IMG/VR virus record: IMGVR_UViG_3300020166_000077
Span: 1 to 30,832 of that record
DNA: 30,832 bases
Reading direction: 5' to 3' (one strand)
Origin: a virus
The notes under the pieces are model-generated. The model saw only the letters and a program-made list of their open reading frames with translations. It searched no databases and was not told the origin of the DNA. Every line of letters begins with the position of its first letter. Within the stretch, counting starts at the first letter, position 1. This document shows, one piece after another, positions 22,909 to 29,662 of this stretch. The translations under genes and the position numbers were made by a program.

Positions 22909-23264
22909 ATCTTTCTCAGTTTTTCAACCACCACTGGATCAAGACCTATACCAGTGAGGTCAGTATTGATGTCTATGGCCTTCAGGAATATTAGAAATGG
23001 TTTGAGTGCATTCCAGTGTGGGGGATCAATCTTGAGTGCAAGCATCTCAATACCAGACTCAAATCCCCAACAGTTAAAGATGACTATCAAATGATTCAGT
23101 ACTAGTCTCTCGGATAACTCACCCGAAACTTCGTACTTGTTTAACAATCGTTTAACATACTTGAATCTTTTAATATCATTAAAGAACTCTTCACTATCGA
23201 TACAAGTCGGATTGTAATAGTTCTTCGCTGCGTATATTGTAAATGTTTTATGTGTAAGTATCAT
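22905..23264 (-). CDS. Conserved T4-like phage protein, 119 residues
   Basis: IYAAKNYYNPTCIDSEEFFNDIKRFKYVKRLLNKYE and SERLVLNHLIVIFNCWG are strongly reminiscent of a conserved, uncharacterised protein of T4-like phages (I believe DUF7207). Helical throughout, with no signal or cysteine motif. It overlaps the GT2 gene by 17 bases and the next by ATGA. Function unknown. Confidence 0.68.
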   Translation of the reverse strand: MILTHKTFTIYAAKNYYNPTCIDSEEFFNDIKRFKYVKRLLNKYEVSGELSERLVLNHLIVIFNCWGFESGIEMLALKIDPPHWNALKPFLIFLKAIDINTDLTGIGLDPVVVEKLRKI

Positions 23265-24183
23265 CTATAAACTCTGGTAAAGACATATAAGGTTGGGGTG
23301 ATTCATTTCTTTCTTCGAGAATATTTATCTTATCGATAAGTGGTCTCATCCATTCCCAACAATTTTTTCTGATCTTTGTTACCGATTGGTCATTTTCAGT
23401 TGTCATATATGTGGGGTAACGATTTTCTTTTCTACGAACCACATTATATTTTCCGTCAAGAGCCATTTTCTTCACCTTCAAAAACTGTAGAGTGTCTTCT
23501 CCAATTGTCAGTTCTTTATCGAAATGAATTTCTTTAGCGATATTTCTAGAATAGAAAACCATTCTAGTCATATATTCTTTAACCTCAGAAAATTTGTTCA
23601 TGACATGGTTGAACTCAACTCTATCAACAGACCATTTGTGTGATGTCGGCGCATCCATATGTCCCCTTGTCATAAAATGCCATAGGAGAGTTTCATAAAC
23701 TTGGGTTGCATATTGAGGATTCGATTTGTCACAGGGATATGTCAACTCGGTCAGTTTAATATCTTCTTTGGTTAACTTAGTTAAATCTTCACACAATTTT
23801 AGAATGTAGTCCGTATCTAATCCAGTAGTTATTCTTGGTTGTCGATAGTGAACTATCATATCGGGAGGAGTTGGGTGTTGTGATACTGACTTATATAATC
23901 TATATCCAAGAGGAGTAATAAAATCATCACCGTCTATCTGAACCATATAATCATTGTCACTTTCCAGAAATAACTTGATCACAGAATTCTTGCCGGTGGC
24001 AGGAGTGCCATCAGAAGGGGTTATATAATATTCGAGATCGTTTTCTATACAGTGTTCTTCTGCGTAGTCACGGTAGTTGTCATCGCGAGTATTGATGACA
24101 ACTACCAGATCTTCAGAATGTATAATTTCACTATTGCGTATGAGACTCTCTAAAGAATTAGAGGTTAGCAAATAGAATTTCAT
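23248..24183 (-). CDS. Glycosyltransferase family 2-like protein
   Basis: 311 residues. The N-terminal half is a GT-A fold: VVVINTRDDNYRDYAEEHC, TPATGKNSVIKLFLES and MVQIDGDDFIT (80-90), where DGDD (84-87) is the nucleotide-sugar/metal motif of GT2. The second half is family-variable and has no clear hit. A ribosome site AAGGT precedes the ATG. It lies outside the main glycosyltransferase cassette. Donor and acceptor unknown. Confidence 0.72.
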   Translation of the reverse strand: MKFYLLTSNSLESLIRNSEIIHSEDLVVVINTRDDNYRDYAEEHCIENDLEYYITPSDGTPATGKNSVIKLFLESDNDYMVQIDGDDFITPLGYRLYKSVSQHPTPPDMIVHYRQPRITTGLDTDYILKLCEDLTKLTKEDIKLTELTYPCDKSNPQYATQVYETLLWHFMTRGHMDAPTSHKWSVDRVEFNHVMNKFSEVKEYMTRMVFYSRNIAKEIHFDKELTIGEDTLQFLKVKKMALDGKYNVVRRKENRYPTYMTTENDQSVTKIRKNCWEWMRPLIDKINILEERNESPQPYMSLPEFIDDTYT

Positions 24184-24198
24184 GATATACCTTATATA

Positions 24199-24507
24199 TT
24201 ATTTAAGCATCAATCGTTCTAGTAAGGTCTTCTTAGTAGCTCGTTTACTTACTTCGACACCGGATTGTTCTGCGATTGCTTGCAGTTCAGTCTTAGTCAT
24301 GTCTTCGAGAGACTTGTTGTTCGCGGGCGCTTCCTGAAGTAATTGTGGTTCTTCAACAACAACTTCTTCAGTTACCAACGAAACACTATTGTATTCGTCA
24401 ATCTGATCTTGGGTGAAACGTTTTGATACAAACAACTCACCGGTCTTGGGGTCAGCCCAACCACGAAGGGTTGGGACTGCGTTCTTACACCATTTAGGAC
24501 ATTGCAT
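24199..24507 (-). CDS. Small protein with N-terminal Cys pair and SAP/LEM-like C-terminus
   Basis: 102 residues. Cys3 and Cys7 (QCPKWCKN) with the following GWADPKTGELFVSKRFTQ form a possible minimal metal site. A Glu/Val-rich linker is followed by SLEDMTKTELQAIAEQSGVEV and KRATKKTLLERL, a helix-extended loop-helix like SAP or Rho-N domains that bind nucleic acid. Ribosome site GGAG is present. Conserved in T4-like marine phages, role unknown. Confidence 0.68.
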   Translation of the reverse strand: MQCPKWCKNAVPTLRGWADPKTGELFVSKRFTQDQIDEYNSVSLVTEEVVVEEPQLLQEAPANNKSLEDMTKTELQAIAEQSGVEVSKRATKKTLLERLMLK

Positions 24508-24519
24508 AATTACTCTCCG

Positions 24520-25245
24520 TTATTCCGGTGCTTTACCAGAAAGGATTTGACGGATGACTTCGTACTCTTTCATCTCTTTTTTCACAGTACGTTCTTTAGG
24601 TTCTTCGATCTTCTCTAACTCATCGTGGGGAATCTTATCCACTTTGTGTTTTGCCTTGAACTCTTTACCCTTGGGTGATTCTTTTGAATCAATCTCTTCG
24701 GGTGGAGTTGCACCTTTCTTCTGATTGACAGCTTCTTCAACCTTAGACCACATTTCAATGAATGCTTCACGGGTGTTTACTCGGTTGACAGATTCGATCT
24801 TAGAGATCTCTGCGGTAGCATCAGAAGTCTTAGGGTTGGTATCAGTCGCCTTCTTCTTCTTAATTGGTGTCTTTGCGTCACCTTCACCGTCCGATTCTAC
24901 TTCTTCGGCATCATCATCTTCTTTTTCGGCTTCGGTTTCACCTTCGTCTGCATCACCATCTTTCTTGGGTGGCATTTTCTTCTTAGGTTCTTCCTCTTCG
25001 TCCTTCTCTTCCTTCACGCCCTTGGCAGGTTTCTTACCACCGTCAATCGCGTCATCAGTTGCAGCACGTTTCTTGTGAAGATACTCGTCAGAAGAATCAA
25101 CATCTCCATCGTTATCGATGTCCTTATCCTTACGATCTTTGAACTCTTTATCGTTCGCTTTATCGTCTACTGGATCAAGTTTCTTTTTTGCTTCGGAGAC
25201 CATTGACAAATATGCCTCCATTGTACCCTTTAGTTCATTTGACAT
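24520..25245 (-). CDS. Highly charged protein with a dockerin-like calcium loop
   Basis: 241 residues from the preferred ATG (GGAG upstream); a longer reading from 25269 is possible. Residues 42-53 (DIDNDGDVDSSD) form a calcium-loop pattern. The middle is an almost unbroken run of Glu, Asp and Lys, so it is likely disordered, and the C-terminal helix is MKEYEVIRQILSG. Resembles scaffold or prohead-core-type proteins and related T4-like marine phage proteins; the exact role is not known. Confidence 0.7.
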   Translation of the reverse strand: MSNELKGTMEAYLSMVSEAKKKLDPVDDKANDKEFKDRKDKDIDNDGDVDSSDEYLHKKRAATDDAIDGGKKPAKGVKEEKDEEEEPKKKMPPKKDGDADEGETEAEKEDDDAEEVESDGEGDAKTPIKKKKATDTNPKTSDATAEISKIESVNRVNTREAFIEMWSKVEEAVNQKKGATPPEEIDSKESPKGKEFKAKHKVDKIPHDELEKIEEPKERTVKKEMKEYEVIRQILSGKAPE

Positions 25246-25259
25246 TTTTAGTCTCCGTT

Positions 25260-25556
25260 TTAGAACCACATCATTTTAACGATGGCGCCAATTATTGCAG
25301 CGACACCGACAAATGATAGTCTGTTGATGATACTCACGGTGTGAGCATTTTCGTTTACTTTAGTTTCAATAGAATCCAATTTCTGAGAAAATCGATTCAT
25401 ACGTTCAAAGTGATTTTGATTTTCTCTTTCCATAGAAAGGATCTTTTCCTCGGTACGTGCGAGACTAATCATAGCTTCGGCAAGTTTATCGATTTTAAGT
25501 TCAATTCTGTCTAATCGATGATTAGATGTATCGTTATTGGGCATCATGGATTCCAT
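25260..25556 (-). CDS. Coiled-coil protein with C-terminal membrane helix (XhlA-like)
   Basis: 98 residues from the chosen ATG. A long amphipathic helix (RLDRIELKIDKLAEAMISL through SIETKVNENAH) leads to one membrane segment near the C-terminus (about 76-93, SFVGVAAIIGAIVKMMWF). The layout resembles XhlA/haemolysin-type proteins that help holins, or a tail-anchored protein. A longer reading to 25727 is possible but overlaps the next gene extensively; the later ATGs (25556, 25547, 25544) lie just downstream of a TATAAATA box, which favours the short form. Confidence 0.6.
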   Translation of the reverse strand: MESMMPNNDTSNHRLDRIELKIDKLAEAMISLARTEEKILSMERENQNHFERMNRFSQKLDSIETKVNENAHTVSIINRLSFVGVAAIIGAIVKMMWF

Positions 25557-25570
25557 TTGATCTATTGGTG

Positions 25571-25578
25571 TATTTATA
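25571..25578 (-). promoter_or_regulatory. T4-like late promoter box TATAAATA
   Basis: Exact TATAAATA on the minus strand, the T4 late promoter core recognised by the phage sigma factor, 14 bases before the ATG at 25556. TTGACA lies a few bases upstream at a distance too short to serve as a standard -35. The box is at the end of the 116-residue gene. Confidence 0.5.
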
Positions 25579-25929
25579 CTAATTGTCAACTTTAGATCCC
25601 CCGCGCCACTGATAACAAGACCAATATCTTGCTTTCCATTTTGGGCCAGGGTTTGCACAGTTGTGTCTTGCTCTAAATGACTTTCTTCGGTTGGGGTCAT
25701 CCCGTTTGATTGACATATTGGGATCACCGAACCTAACTACAACAACCTTACCTGCTTCGTTCTTAACGTATACCTTGAACTTCTTGTTAGGGTTCTCGGA
25801 TGTACGAATAGGGTCATTAAGTTTGACCTTCTTACCTTGGTACTCGGACTCAGTTATTACCAAGTCCTCGAACAAATCGGTACACTCGCAATGTTCATCT
25901 ATCTCATTGTAGTGGTTAAACTTTTTCAT
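25579..25929 (-). CDS. Conserved basic T4-like phage protein, 116 residues
   Basis: C-terminal half FGDPNMSIKRDDPNRRKSF, ARHNCANPGPKWKARYWSC is a highly conserved block in marine T4-like phages: two cysteines, many Arg/Lys and a WSC tail, suggestive of a metal or nucleic-acid site. The N-terminus (MKKFNHYNEI) is similar in style to the capsid-targeting-like starts nearby. The middle (YQGKKVKLNDPIR) is beta-like. Function unknown, probably virion or assembly-associated. Confidence 0.7.
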   Translation of the reverse strand: MKKFNHYNEIDEHCECTDLFEDLVITESEYQGKKVKLNDPIRTSENPNKKFKVYVKNEAGKVVVVRFGDPNMSIKRDDPNRRKSFRARHNCANPGPKWKARYWSCYQWRGGSKVDN

Positions 25930-25930
25930 A

Positions 25931-26839
25931 TTAACTCACGTAGAAGTTTAGTTCGTAGGGTTTCTTTGCACTATCACGATTGTAGACTTGAATAGACAAA
26001 CCTTGACGTACAGGTTTATCATTCTTGGTCAACTTCAAAGTATGACGTGTAGTCTTACCACGGCCAGGTTTACCCTTACCGGTAGTTACTTGATTGAACC
26101 AATCGTCTTCAACTACTTCAAATCCTTTCTTCTCTGCTTGTGCTTTTGCGTGTTGAACTGCGGCAGAGTATGTGTCGAAGTAAGTGTCCTTTGCAGAATC
26201 TTTACGTGCTTCACGCAAAGCGAAGAATGTCATCTGAACAGATTCCTTCATTGCGGGATAAGTGCCTTTTTTGAGACGGGCAACGACTACGCCACGATCC
26301 GATACAATGAAGTCCCCATTAGACGCAAAAGAAGAGGTCAAATCGGGATCCATTTTTCTTCCCACTTTTTTAAGAGCAGTCTTCATCAAGTCGTTGTAAT
26401 ATTTTTTGGATTTCGATTCATCTAGTTTACCTTCTTCGAGGTCTACTGATTCCTTCATATCTTTCATCAGTTTCTTTACGGTCTTGAGGTCAAGTCCAAG
26501 TTCCTTAGCAATCTTCTCAGCAGGTACCTTCTCTTGAACCATCAGGTGGAAGTCAGACATCGCACCTTCATCAAGTCCTTCGGTCGCAATCAACTTCCAA
26601 CCTTGTCGTTTCATCTTGTCAGCAGTCGCACCATCAACCTTACGGGTCATGTTACCTTTCTTGACGGTGTACTTCTCAGCACCTTCCGCAACTTTCTTTG
26701 CTTGCGCAGTTGCGATTGCCATCTTCTTGTCCATAGGCATATCGGGTTCGTCTTTCTCAATTGCCTTTGCAATCTCTTCCCGTTTCTTTTTCTCTGCGGG
26801 TGTGAGAGTCTTCTCTCTCAATTCTTTAAACGACTTCAC
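25931..26839 (-). CDS. Lysine-rich head-associated protein, 302 residues
   Basis: Begins MKSFKELREKTLTPAEKKKR, an alpha-helical charged N-terminus. Several Leu/Ile-x-Glu sites followed by Gly, Ser, Ala or Lys occur (LRE-K, LEE-G, LDE-S, LRE-A), as for T4 prohead protease substrates. The central repeat-like helices (MSDFHLMVQEKVPAEKIAKELG) resemble an HTH, and the C-terminal 100 residues are a beta-type domain ending ELNFYVS. The GTG start overlaps the previous stop as GTGA. Likely packaged or prohead-core protein; function unproven. Confidence 0.65.
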   Translation of the reverse strand: MKSFKELREKTLTPAEKKKREEIAKAIEKDEPDMPMDKKMAIATAQAKKVAEGAEKYTVKKGNMTRKVDGATADKMKRQGWKLIATEGLDEGAMSDFHLMVQEKVPAEKIAKELGLDLKTVKKLMKDMKESVDLEEGKLDESKSKKYYNDLMKTALKKVGRKMDPDLTSSFASNGDFIVSDRGVVVARLKKGTYPAMKESVQMTFFALREARKDSAKDTYFDTYSAAVQHAKAQAEKKGFEVVEDDWFNQVTTGKGKPGRGKTTRHTLKLTKNDKPVRQGLSIQVYNRDSAKKPYELNFYVS

Positions 26840-27153
26840 TTAGTGTACCTCACCACAAATATAGTGTCCTTGACAGTCTTACCTTTCGGTACACCACGGA
26901 CAGCATTCTTATCCATATCGAAGTTAATATTGGCAACAGTTTGTTTTGCGAACTTACCATTCTTCAACCAGTGTGCTTTGAAGTCACCATAGTTATCTGA
27001 CTTAACAGTATACTCGATGTTGGGATTCTTCTTAGACAGGGCAACCATTTTCTTGATACCCTCATCTCCCATATAATATTCGCCTGCTGTTTTAGATGTT
27101 CCACCAAGAGTGACTAGTTCGCGTTTCTCTCTGATTTGTTGAAATGTTTTCAT
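26836..27153 (-). CDS. Small head-associated-type protein, 105 residues
   Basis: MKTFQQIREKRELV closely parallels the T4 capsid-targeting peptide style (MKTYQEFIAE) with IRE-K as a possible cleavage site. The rest (MVALSKKNPNIEYTVKSDNYGDFKAHWLKNGK) is a small mixed alpha/beta domain without a known family. Starts two bases after the DUF5824-type gene stop. Packaging into the head is inferred from the N-terminus and neighbours. Confidence 0.62.
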   Translation of the reverse strand: MKTFQQIREKRELVTLGGTSKTAGEYYMGDEGIKKMVALSKKNPNIEYTVKSDNYGDFKAHWLKNGKFAKQTVANINFDMDKNAVRGVPKGKTVKDTIFVVRYTK

Positions 27154-27154
27154 G

Positions 27155-27427
27155 TTATGCTAGATCCTTATCGTGATTTAGGTTGCCTTTCTTCTTCTTG
27201 ACGATGAACGCATTGACTCTTGCGTGTCCCCACTGTTGTGGGGTAGTGCCTGGACGGTGACCCGTCTTCCATGCAGCAACACCACGGTTATATACTTTCT
27301 TCAGTGTATCTACCGAGATACCAGACTTCTTTGACTTAGCTGCAATGCCATCCGATCCTTCTTTAACGTCAAGTGTATCATACACTGAATACCGCCCTTC
27401 GGCAAGGTATTTTTTAAAATTAATCAT
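27155..27427 (-). CDS. DUF5824-like protein, 90 residues
   Basis: GISVDTLKKVYNRGVAAWKTGHRPGTTPQQWGHARVNAF is the DUF5824 pattern, a helical domain common in T4-like phages with unknown function. The N-terminus MINFKKYLAEG has LAE-G, an ideal match to the T4 prohead protease site (L/I-x-E with a small residue after). The ATG overlaps the stop of the nucleotidyltransferase gene... more exactly, its own stop precedes the next gene by one base and its ATG overlaps the upstream TGA. The tail is lysine-rich. Confidence 0.75.
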   Translation of the reverse strand: MINFKKYLAEGRYSVYDTLDVKEGSDGIAAKSKKSGISVDTLKKVYNRGVAAWKTGHRPGTTPQQWGHARVNAFIVKKKKGNLNHDKDLA

Positions 27428-29181
27428 TTAGTTTGCCTATTCTTTTGTCTTGCGCGAGCGAGTCTTGCACGGTCTAGAATACGGTCGTGTTTCTTCTTAT
27501 CAGTCTCTTTCTCACGTTCAATCTTCTGAGAGGCAGCATCTACAGGATCAGTCGCTTCTTTAACACTCTTCTCATATGCTTTAGCGAGATTCCTAGCATC
27601 AACACCGTCATACTGTTTTGCAACCTGTCCAGCATAATAAACAACACCGTGTCTAAGGTTACCACCGGTTTCTTTCTTCTTACGGTCAATGATCTTACTA
27701 AGAACATCCAGTGCATGTTGGTATTTTTTAGGACTGAGTTTAGACCCGATCATATCCTTCATCCAACGAGGAGTCATATCTTCCTCGACAGATTCGTACT
27801 TAATCATAGGATCAGGTGACTTGAAGTTCTTCTTACGCATTATTGTTTTGTTAACAACTTCGAACTCACCGTTCTTCCAGTTGACCACAACAGGTAGGTT
27901 AAGATCTGACTGCATGTCCTTCAGGATTGCCTCAGAGTTACCGTGTTTTTTGATTCTCTTACCCTTGTTGTCAGCCATCTTCTTGAAGAGTGCTTTGATC
28001 TCGTCAACAGTGATTGCAGGTTTGTTGCGTTTGTCATTTAGACGATCTGCGAAGTGACGGGTAAATTCGATATCAACATCAAACTTATTAAGTAGACGGT
28101 CACCAAACTTCTCTAGGTCATTGATCTCTTTCTGTGATACATCTTCATACATGTCCTTGAACTGCTTGGTGTACTTGGATGGTTTCGTCTTTGCGGTTGC
28201 ATCGCCTGGAGCGGGTTTGTATGCAGAGTCATCATCGTCTGCTTTCTTACCGTGTTTCTTGAAGTGTGCATCACGTGCAACTTTGGTGGACTTCTTCAGT
28301 CCCGAGTGATAACGTGCAGGTTGTGTACCTTTACGATCTTTGATATCTGAGTCTTGTTTCTCTAGTAGTTCTACAGCATCTAACCATTTGCGCAACTTAC
28401 CGTTATCTGTTTCCACGATAACATAGTTAGCACCCAATACAGATACAGTTCCTATTTCATCGCTTTCTTTGATAACAACAGTGTCACCTACTTTAAACAA
28501 TTCACCTTGAACATACTGTTCTCTTGTTTCAGAAACAGTTTCCAGTTCAATGTGATTCTTGAATTCAAACTCTTCCTTGAGACCCATTCCCTTCCGAACA
28601 TCATTGAACAACTTCCGTGTATCTTTATCGGACATTCCTTTCGGTACACCTTGTGCAAATGTAACGAAGTCATTCTTTGCTGCATTCTCACGTTGTTTAG
28701 ACGCAGACATGCCTTCAACACCAGTCGCATCAGGATCACGTTCACCCGCAGAGACAATGTTGATTTTCTTGAAATTGTAGAAACCATGACGTGCCTTTGT
28801 ACCGTTGTACTTATTCAACAATACATCGAACTCACGTATACGGTCTGCACCAACAACCATGTTGATCTTAGTATAACCTTGATCGTATAGTTTTACTGCA
28901 ATATCAAATACGGACTTGACATCCTTATCTAACATTACTTGACGTGCATGTTTAGGAAACATCTTACGTACATGTTTCACTTTATCTGTGTAGGATAGGG
29001 GATCTTTCTTGGGATTCTGTGATTGTGAGACATATACTTTATAGTCTGATTTACCAGACTTCTTTGCAAGTACATCCATCACTTTACCGTGACCAATAGT
29101 AGGAGGATTCATTCTACCAAAGGTAAAATAAACTTCACGATCTTCTTCGATCAGGTATTGGGTAAAATTCTTAATCGGCAC
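27424..29181 (-). CDS. Multidomain nucleotidyltransferase (cytidylyl/NMN-adenylyltransferase-like)
   Basis: 585 residues. N-terminal domain: FTFGRMNPPTIGHGKVMD with the TxGH nucleotidyltransferase motif (28-31), VGADR, and GMSASKQREN as the second motif, as in NMN adenylyltransferase-like phage enzymes. Then an OB/SH3-like strip (GDTVVIKESDEIGTVSVLG), a linker, a domain around FTRHFADRLNDKRNKPAI, and a C-terminal block KLSPKKYQHALDVLSKIIDRKK through GGNLRHGVVYYAGQVAKQ of a DUF6321-like type. Starts GTG; 29181 has AAGG upstream, 29190 is the alternative. The N-terminus FTQYLIEED again resembles a capsid-targeting peptide. Confidence 0.8.
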   Translation of the reverse strand: MPIKNFTQYLIEEDREVYFTFGRMNPPTIGHGKVMDVLAKKSGKSDYKVYVSQSQNPKKDPLSYTDKVKHVRKMFPKHARQVMLDKDVKSVFDIAVKLYDQGYTKINMVVGADRIREFDVLLNKYNGTKARHGFYNFKKINIVSAGERDPDATGVEGMSASKQRENAAKNDFVTFAQGVPKGMSDKDTRKLFNDVRKGMGLKEEFEFKNHIELETVSETREQYVQGELFKVGDTVVIKESDEIGTVSVLGANYVIVETDNGKLRKWLDAVELLEKQDSDIKDRKGTQPARYHSGLKKSTKVARDAHFKKHGKKADDDDSAYKPAPGDATAKTKPSKYTKQFKDMYEDVSQKEINDLEKFGDRLLNKFDVDIEFTRHFADRLNDKRNKPAITVDEIKALFKKMADNKGKRIKKHGNSEAILKDMQSDLNLPVVVNWKNGEFEVVNKTIMRKKNFKSPDPMIKYESVEEDMTPRWMKDMIGSKLSPKKYQHALDVLSKIIDRKKKETGGNLRHGVVYYAGQVAKQYDGVDARNLAKAYEKSVKEATDPVDAASQKIEREKETDKKKHDRILDRARLARARQKNRQTK

Positions 29182-29638
29182 TTTTACCACCCTTCTTACG
29201 TTCCATTTCTTTTTTACGTACTTGGGGTAGTAGTTTACGAGATAACTTATCGATAACGTTTTTCTTCTTTTCGAGTCTCTTCTCTATGTCCTGTCTACGT
29301 GACAATGAGAGTTCGCCTTTAGGAGTATCTTTGGTAAGTTTCTTGAGTAGGACATTACGTGCAGCCTTTCGTGCACGTTTCTTCAGAGTGTCCATAGAGG
29401 CAATCTTACGTTGAGCACGTTTGCGACCCATTGCAATCTTGGCCTTGTTCTTTTTAAACATGCGACCACGTGCAAGACGTTGGGTCATATCCAATGCTTC
29501 GTTCTCTACTTCCTCACCAGTGTTTCCGGTAGGAATATCTTTCTTGCGTTTCTTAGCATTGTACGCAAGTTGATCATCACCCGTTTGAGTGTAATCTACA
29601 GATGTAAAATCTTTGAATCTAAGCGGTTTCTTTGCCAC
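29171..29638 (-). CDS. Basic conserved T4-like phage protein, 155 residues
   Basis: Almost entirely Lys/Arg-rich helix: AKIAMGRKRAQRKIASM, KKRARKAARNVLLKKL, then RQDIEKRLEKKKNVIDKLSRKLLPQVRKKE. This pattern is familiar in marine T4-like phages next to DUF6267 proteins and is likely virion-associated. The start is GTG with GAGG seven bases upstream. Net charge suggests DNA or capsid interaction; no enzymatic motif seen. Confidence 0.72.
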   Translation of the reverse strand: MAKKPLRFKDFTSVDYTQTGDDQLAYNAKKRKKDIPTGNTGEEVENEALDMTQRLARGRMFKKNKAKIAMGRKRAQRKIASMDTLKKRARKAARNVLLKKLTKDTPKGELSLSRRQDIEKRLEKKKNVIDKLSRKLLPQVRKKEMERKKGGKSAD

Positions 29639-29662
29639 TTTGTTTTCCTCTGGTTTATCCCA

